A stretch of 64,000 bases of DNA from JAFGTX01 sp942492225. GTDB taxonomy: Bacteria; Bacillota; Clostridia; Peptostreptococcales; Acidaminobacteraceae. The notes under the pieces are model-generated. The model saw only the letters and a program-made list of their open reading frames with translations. It did not search any database and had not been told where the DNA came from. The stretch is from contig CALODS010000024.1 of assembly GCA_942492225.1 (NCBI GenBank), positions 25,554 through 89,553 of the forward strand. Reading direction: 5' to 3'. Position 1 is the stretch's first letter, and every line of letters begins with the position of its first letter. The position numbers and the translations under genes were made by a program. Positions 9,175 through 17,691 of this stretch are shown one piece after another.

Positions 9175-9874
9175 GATGATTTCAAGCATGTTTTTCACCC
9201 ATTCATCATTCATTTTTTCCAATCTCTTTTTCTTCAAATTATTATTAACTATCCAACGAATATTTTTATTTTTGCTATTTATGAACGTTTCAAATAATGA
9301 TGTACCTATACTCTCATTCTCTACAATCGCTACACTCCATGCATAACCAAGCGCTTTTCTTAATATCTTTTGATCTTCAGTTAACTTCATTGAACATAAA
9401 CTAAATTCATCTGTAAATCTTTTGTATGAGATATCTAAAGGTATTATCTAATATGTATTTATTCTTTAAAACTTTCGGTTCGCACAAGCCAGCAACTATT
9501 GCTCGTTTAATTTTTTCATTCCCAGTCGACCATCGATCTAATACTTCAATCAACACTTTAGAATCATTCAAAGCAAGTTCTTGTATTCCCATAGCAACAG
9601 CTTCTCTTACACGCCAACTAGAGCTTATTGCATACTCTTTAACCTTATCCAATGCATTTTGAGGATTAGATTTATTTAACACACAATATCCTAATACACC
9701 ACACATTACAATAAACTCCTCAGGTGTATTATTAAGATCCGAGTACTTGTATTTGTAACACAATTCTACATCTTGATCAGTAGCAGAATTCGCAAAAGCA
9801 TATAATAATTCTAAATTAGCCCGTTTACCAGGTAATTTTGAGTTCTGAATTAGATTTTCTATTTCTTTATTCAT
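9169..9874 (-). pseudogene. HEAT-repeat-like protein, frameshifted
   Basis: The first frame (ATG at 9874, GGAGGAG upstream) gives 155 residues with HEAT-like helical repeats (SSWRVREAVAMGIQELAL, then KIKRAIVAGLCEPKVL). It stops at 9407. Coding resumes in another frame, RFTDEFSLCSMKLTEDQK, and runs to 9169 with KNIRWIVNNNLKKKRLEK. Joined, the protein would be about 235 residues, like DNA-alkylation-repair-related HEAT proteins of unknown role. One base lost or gained near 9415-9430 explains it. Genuine decay and sequencing error are both possible. Confidence 0.7.
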
Positions 9875-9918
9875 CACTTTACTCCTCCTATCAAGAATTC
9901 ACTGTGCTTTAAATTTTC

Positions 9919-10045
9919 GCCTAACGTTTCCGTGATTCGCGACGTTCCTTGTTCATCTTCTAATCTCTATATAACAAACACCAATCTTCATCTCAGCGCA
10001 ACACCCTATCCCAAGAATGGAATGTCGTTAATCATCGTGTTAAGC
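9919..10045 (-). repeat. attC site 6, class T
   Basis: Boxes GCCTAAC and GTTAAGC. It terminates the WG-repeat cassette. Confidence 0.88.
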
Positions 10046-10059
10046 GAAGGTATTTGAAT

Positions 10060-11307
10060 CTAATCTACAAATTCAAAATATAATACTCCACTCGGTGCAA
10101 CATTAACATCCGTATACTTAAAAGGAACAAATTTATTTTCTTTTATACTGTAAAAACCGTAATTATCTTTTGAACCATTTTCGTGCTTCATAAGAGGTTT
10201 TCCTTTTCCTACTAACGGCATTCCATTTCTATATATTGAAACATAGTCAAACTCCAAAGGAACGATTACTTCATCAAGTTGATTGATACAACCAAACTTT
10301 CCATCATATTTTACAACAGATAAACCATCTTCAAACGTTTTAGCATAATCATATTTTAATTCAATCACAATTTCACCTTCATGATTTATGAAACCATACT
10401 TACCATTTTGTTTTACAACTGCCATGCCTTCATTAAAACCATTTGGTGATAAATCATAACGATTAAGCCAATTGTCATATTCAATTTCCGTTATCTCGTT
10501 GCCATCTATACTTATGAAGCCAGTTTTACCATTCTGCATTACTTTTACTATTCCATTAGATATATAAGATACATCTTCATATATTAAAGGTATCACAATA
10601 TTATTTTTATTATCTATGTAACCTTTCTTTCCATTTTTCCTAGCTATAAATAGATTGTTCTCATAAAAATGTCCTGAAATTGAATCATAAGTAATCGGAA
10701 CTATTTCAACACCATTTATATCTACAAGTCCAACTCTTGATTCCAAAGTTACATTTGCTATTCCATTATAAAAAGTACTTGCATAGTCATATTTTATATC
10801 GCCAATCTTATTATTTTCAATATCAATATAACCATACTTACCATCTTCTTCTACGACTGCTATACTTTCTTTGAATTCGGATATTCCATCATAGATAATC
10901 GGTATTACTTCTTCGCCATTTGTATTTATGTATCCATATTTTTGATCTAATTTAACTTTTGCTATACCACTAATAAAATTTTCTGCATCATCATATTTTA
11001 TTTCAATTACTTCTTCACCATATCTGTTTAAATATCCATACTTACCATCTAGCTCTACACGTGCCAAATAGTTACTAAAAGGTTTTATCGAGTCATATAC
11101 AATGTCAGTAACTTCAAATCCATTGAAATCAACAAAACCTAGTTTTAAATCTTTTTCTACTATTGATACTCCATATTGAAATTCATCTGCATAATCATAT
11201 CGTTCCTCTAACTCTTTTATCCTAGTCTCTTCTATATTTGAATATGAAAAATAATTATTTGTAGATACTATTACCAATAACATAAAACATGTAATAAATT
11301 TTTTCAT
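10060..11307 (-). CDS. Secreted WG-repeat protein
   Basis: 415 residues with a signal peptide (MKKFITCFMLLVIVSTNNYF) and about eleven tandem repeats of roughly 30-35 residues. Each has the form K-x-G-(Y/F)-(I/V)-(D/N)-x2-G-x-E-(V/I)-(I/V)-x-(I/L)-x-YD, the WG (beta-leucine-rich-like) repeat. Examples are KYGYLNRYGEEVIEIKYDDA and KYGFINHEGEIVIELKYDYA. These build an extended beta structure thought to mediate binding, with no catalytic residues. The ATG follows AGAGGGG. Sole gene of its cassette. Confidence 0.9.
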   Translation of the reverse strand: MKKFITCFMLLVIVSTNNYFSYSNIEETRIKELEERYDYADEFQYGVSIVEKDLKLGFVDFNGFEVTDIVYDSIKPFSNYLARVELDGKYGYLNRYGEEVIEIKYDDAENFISGIAKVKLDQKYGYINTNGEEVIPIIYDGISEFKESIAVVEEDGKYGYIDIENNKIGDIKYDYASTFYNGIANVTLESRVGLVDINGVEIVPITYDSISGHFYENNLFIARKNGKKGYIDNKNNIVIPLIYEDVSYISNGIVKVMQNGKTGFISIDGNEITEIEYDNWLNRYDLSPNGFNEGMAVVKQNGKYGFINHEGEIVIELKYDYAKTFEDGLSVVKYDGKFGCINQLDEVIVPLEFDYVSIYRNGMPLVGKGKPLMKHENGSKDNYGFYSIKENKFVPFKYTDVNVAPSGVLYFEFVD

Positions 11308-11358
11308 AAAATACCCCTCTCTATTTATTATATATTCATTGCTGATTCAAATTCTTTC

Positions 11359-11485
11359 GCTTAACGTTCCCGTGATTCGCGATCGTGCCTATTCATCTTC
11401 TAACCTCTATTAAAGAAACATCTGTGTAAATCTCAGCGCAACACCTTATCCGAAGAATGGCATGTCGCTAATCATCGTGTTAGAC
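11359..11485 (-). repeat. attC site 7, class G
   Basis: Boxes GCTTAAC and GTTAGAC. It terminates the GIY-YIG cassette. Confidence 0.88.
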
Positions 11486-11501
11486 GAAGTAATTTCAGGT
11501 T

Positions 11502-12401
11502 TTATTCCTGTTCATATTCTCCTAAAGATTTTCCGTCTTCAAGTTTCCATTCGCCCCGGCCACTCACAGAAGTATTTCTTGCTATCGCAGCAGCAGCAGA
11601 TGGTGATTTAAAATCTACATTTCGTTTCAAAACATAGTGTGAGTCACAGCTCACTTTGTCAAAGTAATTTTCTTCATCAAGTTTAGAACGCAACTTACTA
11701 TATCCATGAACTCTATTTTTATCGTCAAAATCTTTCCTAATATACGAATTTTTAAGTAACATATAGGAATCTTCTGTTATTCTCAAGTAAGCCTTTTTGC
11801 TTTCATTTTTTATCGAAGATGGAATATTAAGAACAAATATTGGACTCGTTTCATTTTTCACTTCATCTGTTTTTACATTATCTAGTGTTTCTACTCTTAA
11901 TTTAGTAAAATCAATTATTCCTAAATTCTTCAGAATAAATAACATATTATCTTTAAATTCATCCATATCATCTATATCCGATTGCGGTAATTTTGATCCT
12001 GTTGGAACTACTTTATTATCAATATCAATTGTAGTTATATTATTCTTCGCAATATTAAATACTTCTCTTTCCAAATATCTTACGTGAGACTTTGTTAGAT
12101 TAGAGTCTTTGCTAATAAAAACAACAAATTTATCCCACCAGTCTTTTTTCTTATCATGTGTTGATAGTCTATCTCTAATATCATCAGCTTCGCCTATATA
12201 TACTTTTTTGATGTATGAATCATCCTCATCTAAAATAAGAAAATACAAACCAGTAAAAGATAAATCATCCAGTTTCTTTAATGTTTCTATATGTTTTCTC
12301 TCACCAATAAAAGCTTTTCCAACCCAATTACTTAGTTCAGCACTCTTCAGATTTTTATAATTTTCATCCATAATATATAACTTTATAGATTTCCCTCTCA
12401 T
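11502..12401 (-). CDS. GIY-YIG nuclease-like protein with C-terminal DUF4357
   Basis: 299 residues from the ATG at 12401, which has AGGAGG seven bases upstream. A longer frame starting inside the neighbouring attC is an artefact. Residues about 45-135 form a GIY-YIG domain (FTGLYFLIL ... KKVYIGEADDIRDRLSTHDK ... EREVF), a nuclease fold. The end (FKSPSAAAAIARNTSVSGRG, then EWKLEDGKSLGEYE) is a DUF4357 domain, a common partner of GIY-YIG in proteins linked to phage defence and restriction. A role in DNA cleavage or defence is inference. Confidence 0.85.
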   Translation of the reverse strand: MRGKSIKLYIMDENYKNLKSAELSNWVGKAFIGERKHIETLKKLDDLSFTGLYFLILDEDDSYIKKVYIGEADDIRDRLSTHDKKKDWWDKFVVFISKDSNLTKSHVRYLEREVFNIAKNNITTIDIDNKVVPTGSKLPQSDIDDMDEFKDNMLFILKNLGIIDFTKLRVETLDNVKTDEVKNETSPIFVLNIPSSIKNESKKAYLRITEDSYMLLKNSYIRKDFDDKNRVHGYSKLRSKLDEENYFDKVSCDSHYVLKRNVDFKSPSAAAAIARNTSVSGRGEWKLEDGKSLGEYEQE

Positions 12402-12425
12402 CACATATCCTCCTGAAATTATTTC

Positions 12426-12553
12426 GTCTAACGTTTCCGTGATTCGCGATCGTTCCTGTTCATCAACCAATCTCTATAAATCAAACACATATCCCCATCA
12501 CCGCGCAACACCCTATCTGTAAGAATGGAATGTCGCTAATCATCGTGTTATGT
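12426..12553 (-). repeat. attC site 8, class T
   Basis: Boxes GTCTAAC and GTTATGT. It terminates the small membrane protein cassette at 12574. Confidence 0.88.
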
Positions 12554-12573
12554 GTAGTTATTCACGAATCTAT

Positions 12574-12903
12574 CTACCTAGCATGATTAGTTGTTATCAT
12601 TCGATTAACACTTACTAAAATCAACACCAGTCCAACTACACCAGAAACCATAATACTAAGTGGACTAAATAAGCCCAAGAATATTAAAGTAATACCAGCA
12701 GTCATCAGTACTAATGGCAATACAAAATTAATATTCGAATAAGTGATATTAACAAAGCTGGAAACCATAGTATTAAAAACTATTAATCCTACACCTATTC
12801 CGCAAAATACGATTGTAGATAATGGTGTCATTAAACCTAACATAAATAACAACAATCCAGTGATAGTTCCTACAATTTGAATAATGAATTTTCTATTTAT
12901 CAT
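12574..12903 (-). CDS. Small membrane protein, four predicted segments
   Basis: 109 residues, almost all hydrophobic, with about four membrane segments arranged as two similar halves (LLLFMLGLMTPLSTIVFCGI and the later LIFLGLFSPLSIMVSGVVGL). The halves suggest an internal duplication. No family recognised. TAAGGTGG precedes the ATG. Sole gene of its cassette. Confidence 0.75.
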   Translation of the reverse strand: MINRKFIIQIVGTITGLLLFMLGLMTPLSTIVFCGIGVGLIVFNTMVSSFVNITYSNINFVLPLVLMTAGITLIFLGLFSPLSIMVSGVVGLVLILVSVNRMITTNHAR

Positions 12904-12967
12904 AATACCACCTTAATAAAATTTATTACTTAATCTAAATCAATATATTAACCTAGAGAATAATTAC

Positions 12968-13094
12968 ACATAACGTTTCCGTGATTCGCGACGTTCCTTG
13001 TACTTAGTCCAATCTCAATAAAACTAGCACCTATCTCCGTCATAACGCAACATCTCATCAGAAGAATGGAATGTCGCTAATCATCGTGTTATGG
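12968..13094 (-). repeat. attC site 9, class T
   Basis: Boxes ACATAAC and GTTATGG. It terminates the two-gene PD-(D/E)XK-like cassette. Confidence 0.88.
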
Positions 13095-13107
13095 GAAGTT
13101 TTAAGGT

Positions 13108-13848
13108 TTACTCATAGTTATAAAACTGATCCAACGTATGAATTTGCAATTGTTTATGCATTTTCTTAGTTTTTAAATAACCACTGATATCATCAAATAC
13201 ATCATTTAAATCTTGTAAGTCACTATCAGTATAGATAAATGAATACACACCATATTTCCTATAATAATCTTTATGTTTTTTCATTTCCTTTTCAAAATTT
13301 TCTTGTGCCTCTTCGTTTATTTGTTTTTGAGACTTATCTTTTGTTCCAGTCAATTTTCCATGAGTAGACCAAGGCGACAATTCAAACCCGTATTTATCTA
13401 ATGTATATGGGTTAATAATTGTAAAATCTAATCTGTATTTGTGCTTTTTTTCAATCCCTCCATATCTGAACTCTGGAATTAATAATGGAACTGTTTCTGG
13501 ATTGTCACTTTTTTCAACATATTTACAATACATTTTTGCAATATCTAATTCATATTTCGAACCAGAATTTCTCACTAACACGTTCTTAAAAAATTTAAGG
13601 TATTCGTCAACCGATGAGAATTCAATAATATCTTCCTCAAATGGTATTACTAAACCAGTCTCCAAAATATGTCCAATTGTAAAATATTCTTTTTTGAACC
13701 GTCTGACTTCACTTCCATCATTTTCCCAATTACCATCTTTAAATCTCGGGGATACTAATAAACCATAACTTGCGTTTTTTTGCCCTATCCATAGTATGGC
13801 TTCTTCTGGTCTAGGTTTAGTTTTAGTCAATTCATCATATTTCCGCAA
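13108..13848 (-). CDS. PD-(D/E)XK nuclease-like protein, second gene of a two-gene cassette
   Basis: 246 residues. The centre has the order expected of a restriction-endonuclease-like core: YRLDFTIINPYTLDKYGFEL (a D, then E about 14 residues on in GFELS), followed by lysine-rich helices and YRKYGVYSFIYTDSDLQDL. I see this as a tentative PD-(D/E)XK fold and not a proven nuclease. The start is TTG with GGAAAG upstream, overlapping the end of the preceding gene by 14 bases, so the two are translationally coupled. Defence or toxin function is inference from the pairing. Confidence 0.6.
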   Translation of the reverse strand: MRKYDELTKTKPRPEEAILWIGQKNASYGLLVSPRFKDGNWENDGSEVRRFKKEYFTIGHILETGLVIPFEEDIIEFSSVDEYLKFFKNVLVRNSGSKYELDIAKMYCKYVEKSDNPETVPLLIPEFRYGGIEKKHKYRLDFTIINPYTLDKYGFELSPWSTHGKLTGTKDKSQKQINEEAQENFEKEMKKHKDYYRKYGVYSFIYTDSDLQDLNDVFDDISGYLKTKKMHKQLQIHTLDQFYNYE

Positions 13849-14188
13849 AAGTTCTTTCCAAAAATTTAGTTACGTAAGACATTACAATTTTATTTTTCTG
13901 CATATATTTTAATAGCTCATAATTCGCACTCAATTCTTTATCCCATAAATCGTTGCAATAATTCATTAACCCTTCTAACCATAGTGAAACAAATTGCTCT
14001 GAAGTATCAATCACTTCATGTCTAACATCATAAAACTCTGCATGTTTTCCTCCAATTTTTGCATTTAAGGATAATTTATCGTTATATCCAGTTACTTCTA
14101 ATACCTCTTCTAAAATCTCGTTTAGTTCTTCTGTAATCTCTTTCGCTTTTTTATTCCTTGCTGTTTTTTTTGGATCTCTTTTAGCCAT
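13835..14188 (-). CDS. Hypothetical 117-residue protein, first gene of a two-gene cassette
   Basis: The ATG at 14188 has AGAGGTGAAG just upstream. Longer frames reach into attC site 10 and are not credible. The N-terminus is basic (MAKRDPKKTARNKKAKEI), followed by an acidic helix (ELNEILEEVLEV). The rest has no family I can name. It precedes and overlaps the PD-(D/E)XK-like gene. In such pairs the small upstream protein may be a partner or regulator, but nothing in the sequence proves it. Confidence 0.7.
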   Translation of the reverse strand: MAKRDPKKTARNKKAKEITEELNEILEEVLEVTGYNDKLSLNAKIGGKHAEFYDVRHEVIDTSEQFVSLWLEGLMNYCNDLWDKELSANYELLKYMQKNKIVMSYVTKFLERTFAEI

Positions 14189-14233
14189 AACTTCACCTCT
14201 ATATTTTTTTATTATGCTTAACCTTAAAATTTC

Positions 14234-14363
14234 CCATAACGTTCCCGCGGTTCGCGATCGTTCCCTGCTCATCTTCCATACCCTATAACTTAACCAATCA
14301 CTATAAATCCCCGCAACACTGTCAATCACCAACATGGGAATGTCGTTAACCGGCGTGTTATAT
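14234..14363 (-). repeat. attC site 10, class C
   Basis: Boxes CCATAAC and GTTATAT, arms CGGTT/AACCG and TTCCC/GGGAA. Its right box supplies the stop codon of the gene at 14358. Confidence 0.87.
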
Positions 14364-14825
14364 GCAGTTTAAGTGCGGTGTTAACTTAACCATCTCTCTA
14401 TAACAAATCTCTGATTTTTCGATTTTCGAAACTGTATAGTATAACGGATCTTTATCACTTGTTACAAATACAATTTCATCATCTATGTATTCCAATTTCT
14501 TTATTCTTTCCCACTCTATAAAATCTCCGAATACCTGTATTCCAGTATCAAAAATTTCTAGCTTTTGAGAAGTTTTTTTATACTTCAAAATAATACTTAC
14601 TACAATTGGCGTCACCCAAAGTAAATAGATATAATTCTTTTCTAGAATTGGAAATATGTAAAACGCAATACTCGTCAGTAATGACGTATAAACGCTTCCA
14701 ATATTTGATTTGTGCTTATAGGTTCCATATAATTTATTGCTATCATTTCTAATATTATTCAATTTTTTCAAATTACATATTTGATATAAGACGAATATAA
14801 TTCCAATTATAAATACTATATACAT
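14358..14825 (-). CDS. Membrane protein, hypothetical
   Basis: 155 residues. An N-terminal membrane segment (VFIIGIIFVLYQICNL) and two more at about 50-65 and 70-85 precede a soluble C-terminal part with beta-strand pattern (KLEIFDTGIQVFGDFIEWER), similar in shape to PH-like or YcxB-like domains. The TAA stop lies inside the box of attC site 10, so cassette integration shapes its 3' end. GGAGACT precedes the ATG. Confidence 0.75.
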   Translation of the reverse strand: MYIVFIIGIIFVLYQICNLKKLNNIRNDSNKLYGTYKHKSNIGSVYTSLLTSIAFYIFPILEKNYIYLLWVTPIVVSIILKYKKTSQKLEIFDTGIQVFGDFIEWERIKKLEYIDDEIVFVTSDKDPLYYTVSKIEKSEICYREMVKLTPHLNCI

Positions 14826-14855
14826 TATAGTCTCCTATCTTAGCTCTTAAATTGC

Positions 14856-14985
14856 ATATAACGTTTCCGCAGTTCGCGATCGTTCCCTGTTCATAACTCA
14901 CTCACTATAACTTAAACAAGCTCTTATAATCCTCGCAACACTGGCAAATACCTACATGGGAATGTCGCTAACCGTCGTGTTATGC
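14856..14985 (-). repeat. attC site 11, class C
   Basis: Boxes ATATAAC and GTTATGC. Left arm CAGTT faces AACCG, leaving one A-C mismatch. It terminates the MBL hydrolase cassette. Confidence 0.86.
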
Positions 14986-15006
14986 GAGGTTATGTACGAA
15001 ATCCAA

Positions 15007-15660
15007 TTATTTATTTTTATCCCTAGAAATCAATAAACTATTATCTATAGATCGTCCATGTCCAAAATGTATTCTTTTGGTTTTTAAATTATGAATTATT
15101 TTTACACTTTCTATCAAATCTTTATGATTACCATAAATTAATGATTCTCTTGGGCTAAAAATATTCATCATTGCATCACCAACAATGAAGTCATCTTCAC
15201 CAACTAATATTCCAATTGAACCTTTTGTATGACCAGGTAATTCAATTACTCTCGCATCTATATCCAGATTTTTAAAACTAAACCCATTCTCTAAACCAAT
15301 TGTTGGTATAAATTCTTCAATTAATATTCTTTTAAAAGACAGATTGGTTAAGAACAAAATAATTCGACCTATAACCGTTTGGGTTTCCATTTTTTCTAAA
15401 AAGTTATTTTTTGTTAGTTCATAATCTTTTGGGTTCATTGCAATACTTGCACCTAATTCTGATGACAAATATTGTGCATTTGCAATATGATCAATATGCC
15501 CATGAGTTAAGACTATTGTAATAACATTCTTATTTTGACATGCTTTAAGAAGTTTCTTTCTGTACTTTTTTTCACCTGTATCAACTAGAATCGCATTTTC
15601 TCCATTACTAACTAAAAAGCAATTAACATTTCCACATCGAATCTTATTCACAACTGTCAT
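15007..15660 (-). CDS. Metallo-beta-lactamase-fold hydrolase
   Basis: 217 residues from the ATG at 15660 (GAGGTGAAG upstream). The metal-binding motif THGHIDH is at residues 52-58 (His53, His55, Asp57, His58). Further ligands fit ELPGHTKGSIG, DFIVGDAMM and the closing HFGHGRS. This is the standard binuclear zinc hydrolase layout of glyoxalase II-like and small-molecule hydrolases. The substrate is unknown. Sole gene of its cassette. Confidence 0.92.
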   Translation of the reverse strand: MTVVNKIRCGNVNCFLVSNGENAILVDTGEKKYRKKLLKACQNKNVITIVLTHGHIDHIANAQYLSSELGASIAMNPKDYELTKNNFLEKMETQTVIGRIILFLTNLSFKRILIEEFIPTIGLENGFSFKNLDIDARVIELPGHTKGSIGILVGEDDFIVGDAMMNIFSPRESLIYGNHKDLIESVKIIHNLKTKRIHFGHGRSIDNSLLISRDKNK

Positions 15661-15714
15661 ATTATACTTCACCTCAAATTTTAATATTTTTTACTCTGAC
15701 TAGTACATAATTTC

Positions 15715-15844
15715 GCATAACGTTCCCGTGATTCGCGATCGTTTCCTATTCATCTTCTACTCACTATAACTTAACCACACACTCTATGCCCCCATACAAC
15801 TCTCAATCACCAACATGGAAATGTCGCTAATCATCGTGTTATGA
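15715..15844 (-). repeat. attC site 12, class T
   Basis: Boxes GCATAAC and GTTATGA. Arm TTTCC pairs with GGAAA, a compensated extra pair. It terminates the HEPN-like pseudogene cassette. Confidence 0.87.
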
Positions 15845-15859
15845 GAAGTACTTTACGGT

Positions 15860-16732
15860 TTACATTGTAATTAACATTTCATTAATTTGATGATATGTGG
15901 AGTTTAAATTAATAAGCTCAACCATTCTATCGAGCATATCAAATTCGAATGAACATCCTTTTGATGTTTCTGAATCTACAATTCTAACTCCATTAACACT
16001 TTCACTATTTTTAAAACTTTCTTTTAATTTTAGAAGATTAACTGTAATTCCATTTATGAACTCCATTTGAAACTCATTAAACATTCTATGAATACTAGAT
16101 AAGTCCGATATAAATGATCGAATATGATTTCTTAAATCAATTTCAGTGTAATTTTCCAATTCTATCAACACACTAGTTTTAAAATTCTTATCTTCTCTTA
16201 ATAACTCTAAGTTGATTTTAGGAGAACAATCAGATACCTTTTTATTTTCTCCATCTACCACAATATTTCTATGTCTAAAATTCATTTTTCCAATAGGTAA
16301 ATCTCCATGTAAAACATAGTTCCGTAACGCTTCCATTAATCTATAAGAAAAATTAGAATCATATCTAGTAGATTTCAGTTTTTTTTAATATTTTGCTTCC
16401 TTTGAATTTGCACCATACACATCCTTAATTATTTTCTCACTGCTATCTAAAAACAATCTTGTATGTGTAAGCAAGTTGATAAGTAGTCTATCAATCTCAT
16501 GAATCCTATCTTTAAAAGTATTCCATGTGTAATCACGATATATTATGCTATCCAATGACATTTTAAAAATTGCAATTTCAAGTTCTCTATAGTTTTTCAC
16601 CACATTACAATACATTTCTTCCATTTTTAATAATTGTGAATAGTTTTTTTTATTTCGAACAATACACTCAAATTCATATTCTGATATCTCATATTTTTCT
16701 TCATTATTAATCCCTATAACTTGAAAACTCAT
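15860..16732 (-). pseudogene. HEPN-like protein interrupted by an in-frame stop
   Basis: The ATG at 16732 (GAGAGGAAT upstream) opens a 115-codon frame ending in TAA at 16385-16387. The same frame continues without further stops for about 174 codons: KKLKSTRYDSNFSYRL, then EALRNYVLHGDLPIG. The RNYVLH at about 137-142 fits the HEPN RNxxxH ribonuclease motif. Read through, the protein would be about 290 residues. A second start with the downstream ATG at 16336 has no ribosome site. I take it as one gene with a nonsense mutation. Confidence 0.65.
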
Positions 16733-16767
16733 TATATTCCTCTCTTCATATGCCAGTAAAGTATTTC

Positions 16768-16895
16768 TCATAACGTTTCCGTGATTCGCGATCGTTCCTT
16801 GTTAATCTTCTAATCTCAATAAGTCAAACACCTATCTCTATCTCCGCGGAACACTCTATCCTAAGAACGGAATGTAGCTAATCATCGTGTTATGA
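16768..16895 (-). repeat. attC site 13, class T
   Basis: Boxes TCATAAC and GTTATGA. It terminates the GNAT cassette at 16918. Confidence 0.88.
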
Positions 16896-16917
16896 GAAGT
16901 TATTGATGAAGCACGTT

Positions 16918-17469
16918 CTATTGATTTTTAAATTCTCTCTTTAATAATGAATACATTAATAAATCTGTCATTTGATCTCTGAAGAACATGTAATCTCTTA
17001 ATAATCCTTCTTCTTTAAAACCTAATTTTTCTAATGATTTTCTTGACGATATGTTTTCAGGATAAATTAAGCCCTCAATCCGCATGAAATTAAGATTTTC
17101 AAATCCATATCTGATAATTCTCTGCAATGCCTCATTCATATATCCATGTCCCCAATGCTTTTCAGCCAACTCATATCCGATTTCTGCACGATTATGGCGT
17201 TGATTGAAACAATGGAACCCACATGTTCCAATTGCTTTGCCAGTTGATTTTAAAACAATACACCATCTAATTTGGCGTTCTTCTTTAAATCCATCTATAA
17301 AATACTGAATCATTTTTTTGACTTCGTCAATTTCTTTAAATGCATACATACCATAGTATTTTGTTACTTCTTCTGAACTAAAAATCTTAAACAGCTCATC
17401 TATATCGCTATCTATCAATTCACGTAATATTAGTCTATCTGTTTCTAATGTTGGAAATTCATTAAACAT
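16918..17469 (-). CDS. GNAT acetyltransferase, RimJ/RimL-like
   Basis: 183 residues. It opens TLETDRLILRELIDSDIDEL, the usual RimJ/RimL-type beginning. IGYELAEKHWGHGYMNEAL (about 115-133) carries the acetyl-CoA loop, and PENISSRKSLEKLGFKEEG is motif B. Members acetylate ribosomal proteins or small molecules, and the target here is unknown. GGGAG precedes the ATG. Sole gene of its cassette. Confidence 0.9.
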   Translation of the reverse strand: MFNEFPTLETDRLILRELIDSDIDELFKIFSSEEVTKYYGMYAFKEIDEVKKMIQYFIDGFKEERQIRWCIVLKSTGKAIGTCGFHCFNQRHNRAEIGYELAEKHWGHGYMNEALQRIIRYGFENLNFMRIEGLIYPENISSRKSLEKLGFKEEGLLRDYMFFRDQMTDLLMYSLLKREFKNQ

Positions 17470-17519
17470 AACAATTCAATCTCCCTTATAACTTTCTATA
17501 TGTATTCATCAATAATTTC

Positions 17520-17649
17520 TCATAACGTTTCCGTGATTCGCGATCGTTCCTTGTTTATAATCCACACTCTATAACTTAATCACACTCTATAAGTCCTCGC
17601 ATTATAATCAATCAACGACACGGGAATGTCGCTAATCATCGTGTTAGGC
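17520..17649 (-). repeat. attC site 14, class T
   Basis: Boxes TCATAAC and GTTAGGC. It terminates the SPRY-protein cassette. Confidence 0.88.
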
Positions 17650-17691
17650 GAAGTTCTGTTTTACATGCAATATAATCTGAAATATCAGCCG

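Noticed and set aside
12402..12470. N-terminal extension of the GIY-YIG gene from within the attC
   Set aside because: The internal ATG has a perfect AGGAGG; the extension is only the translated attC stem.
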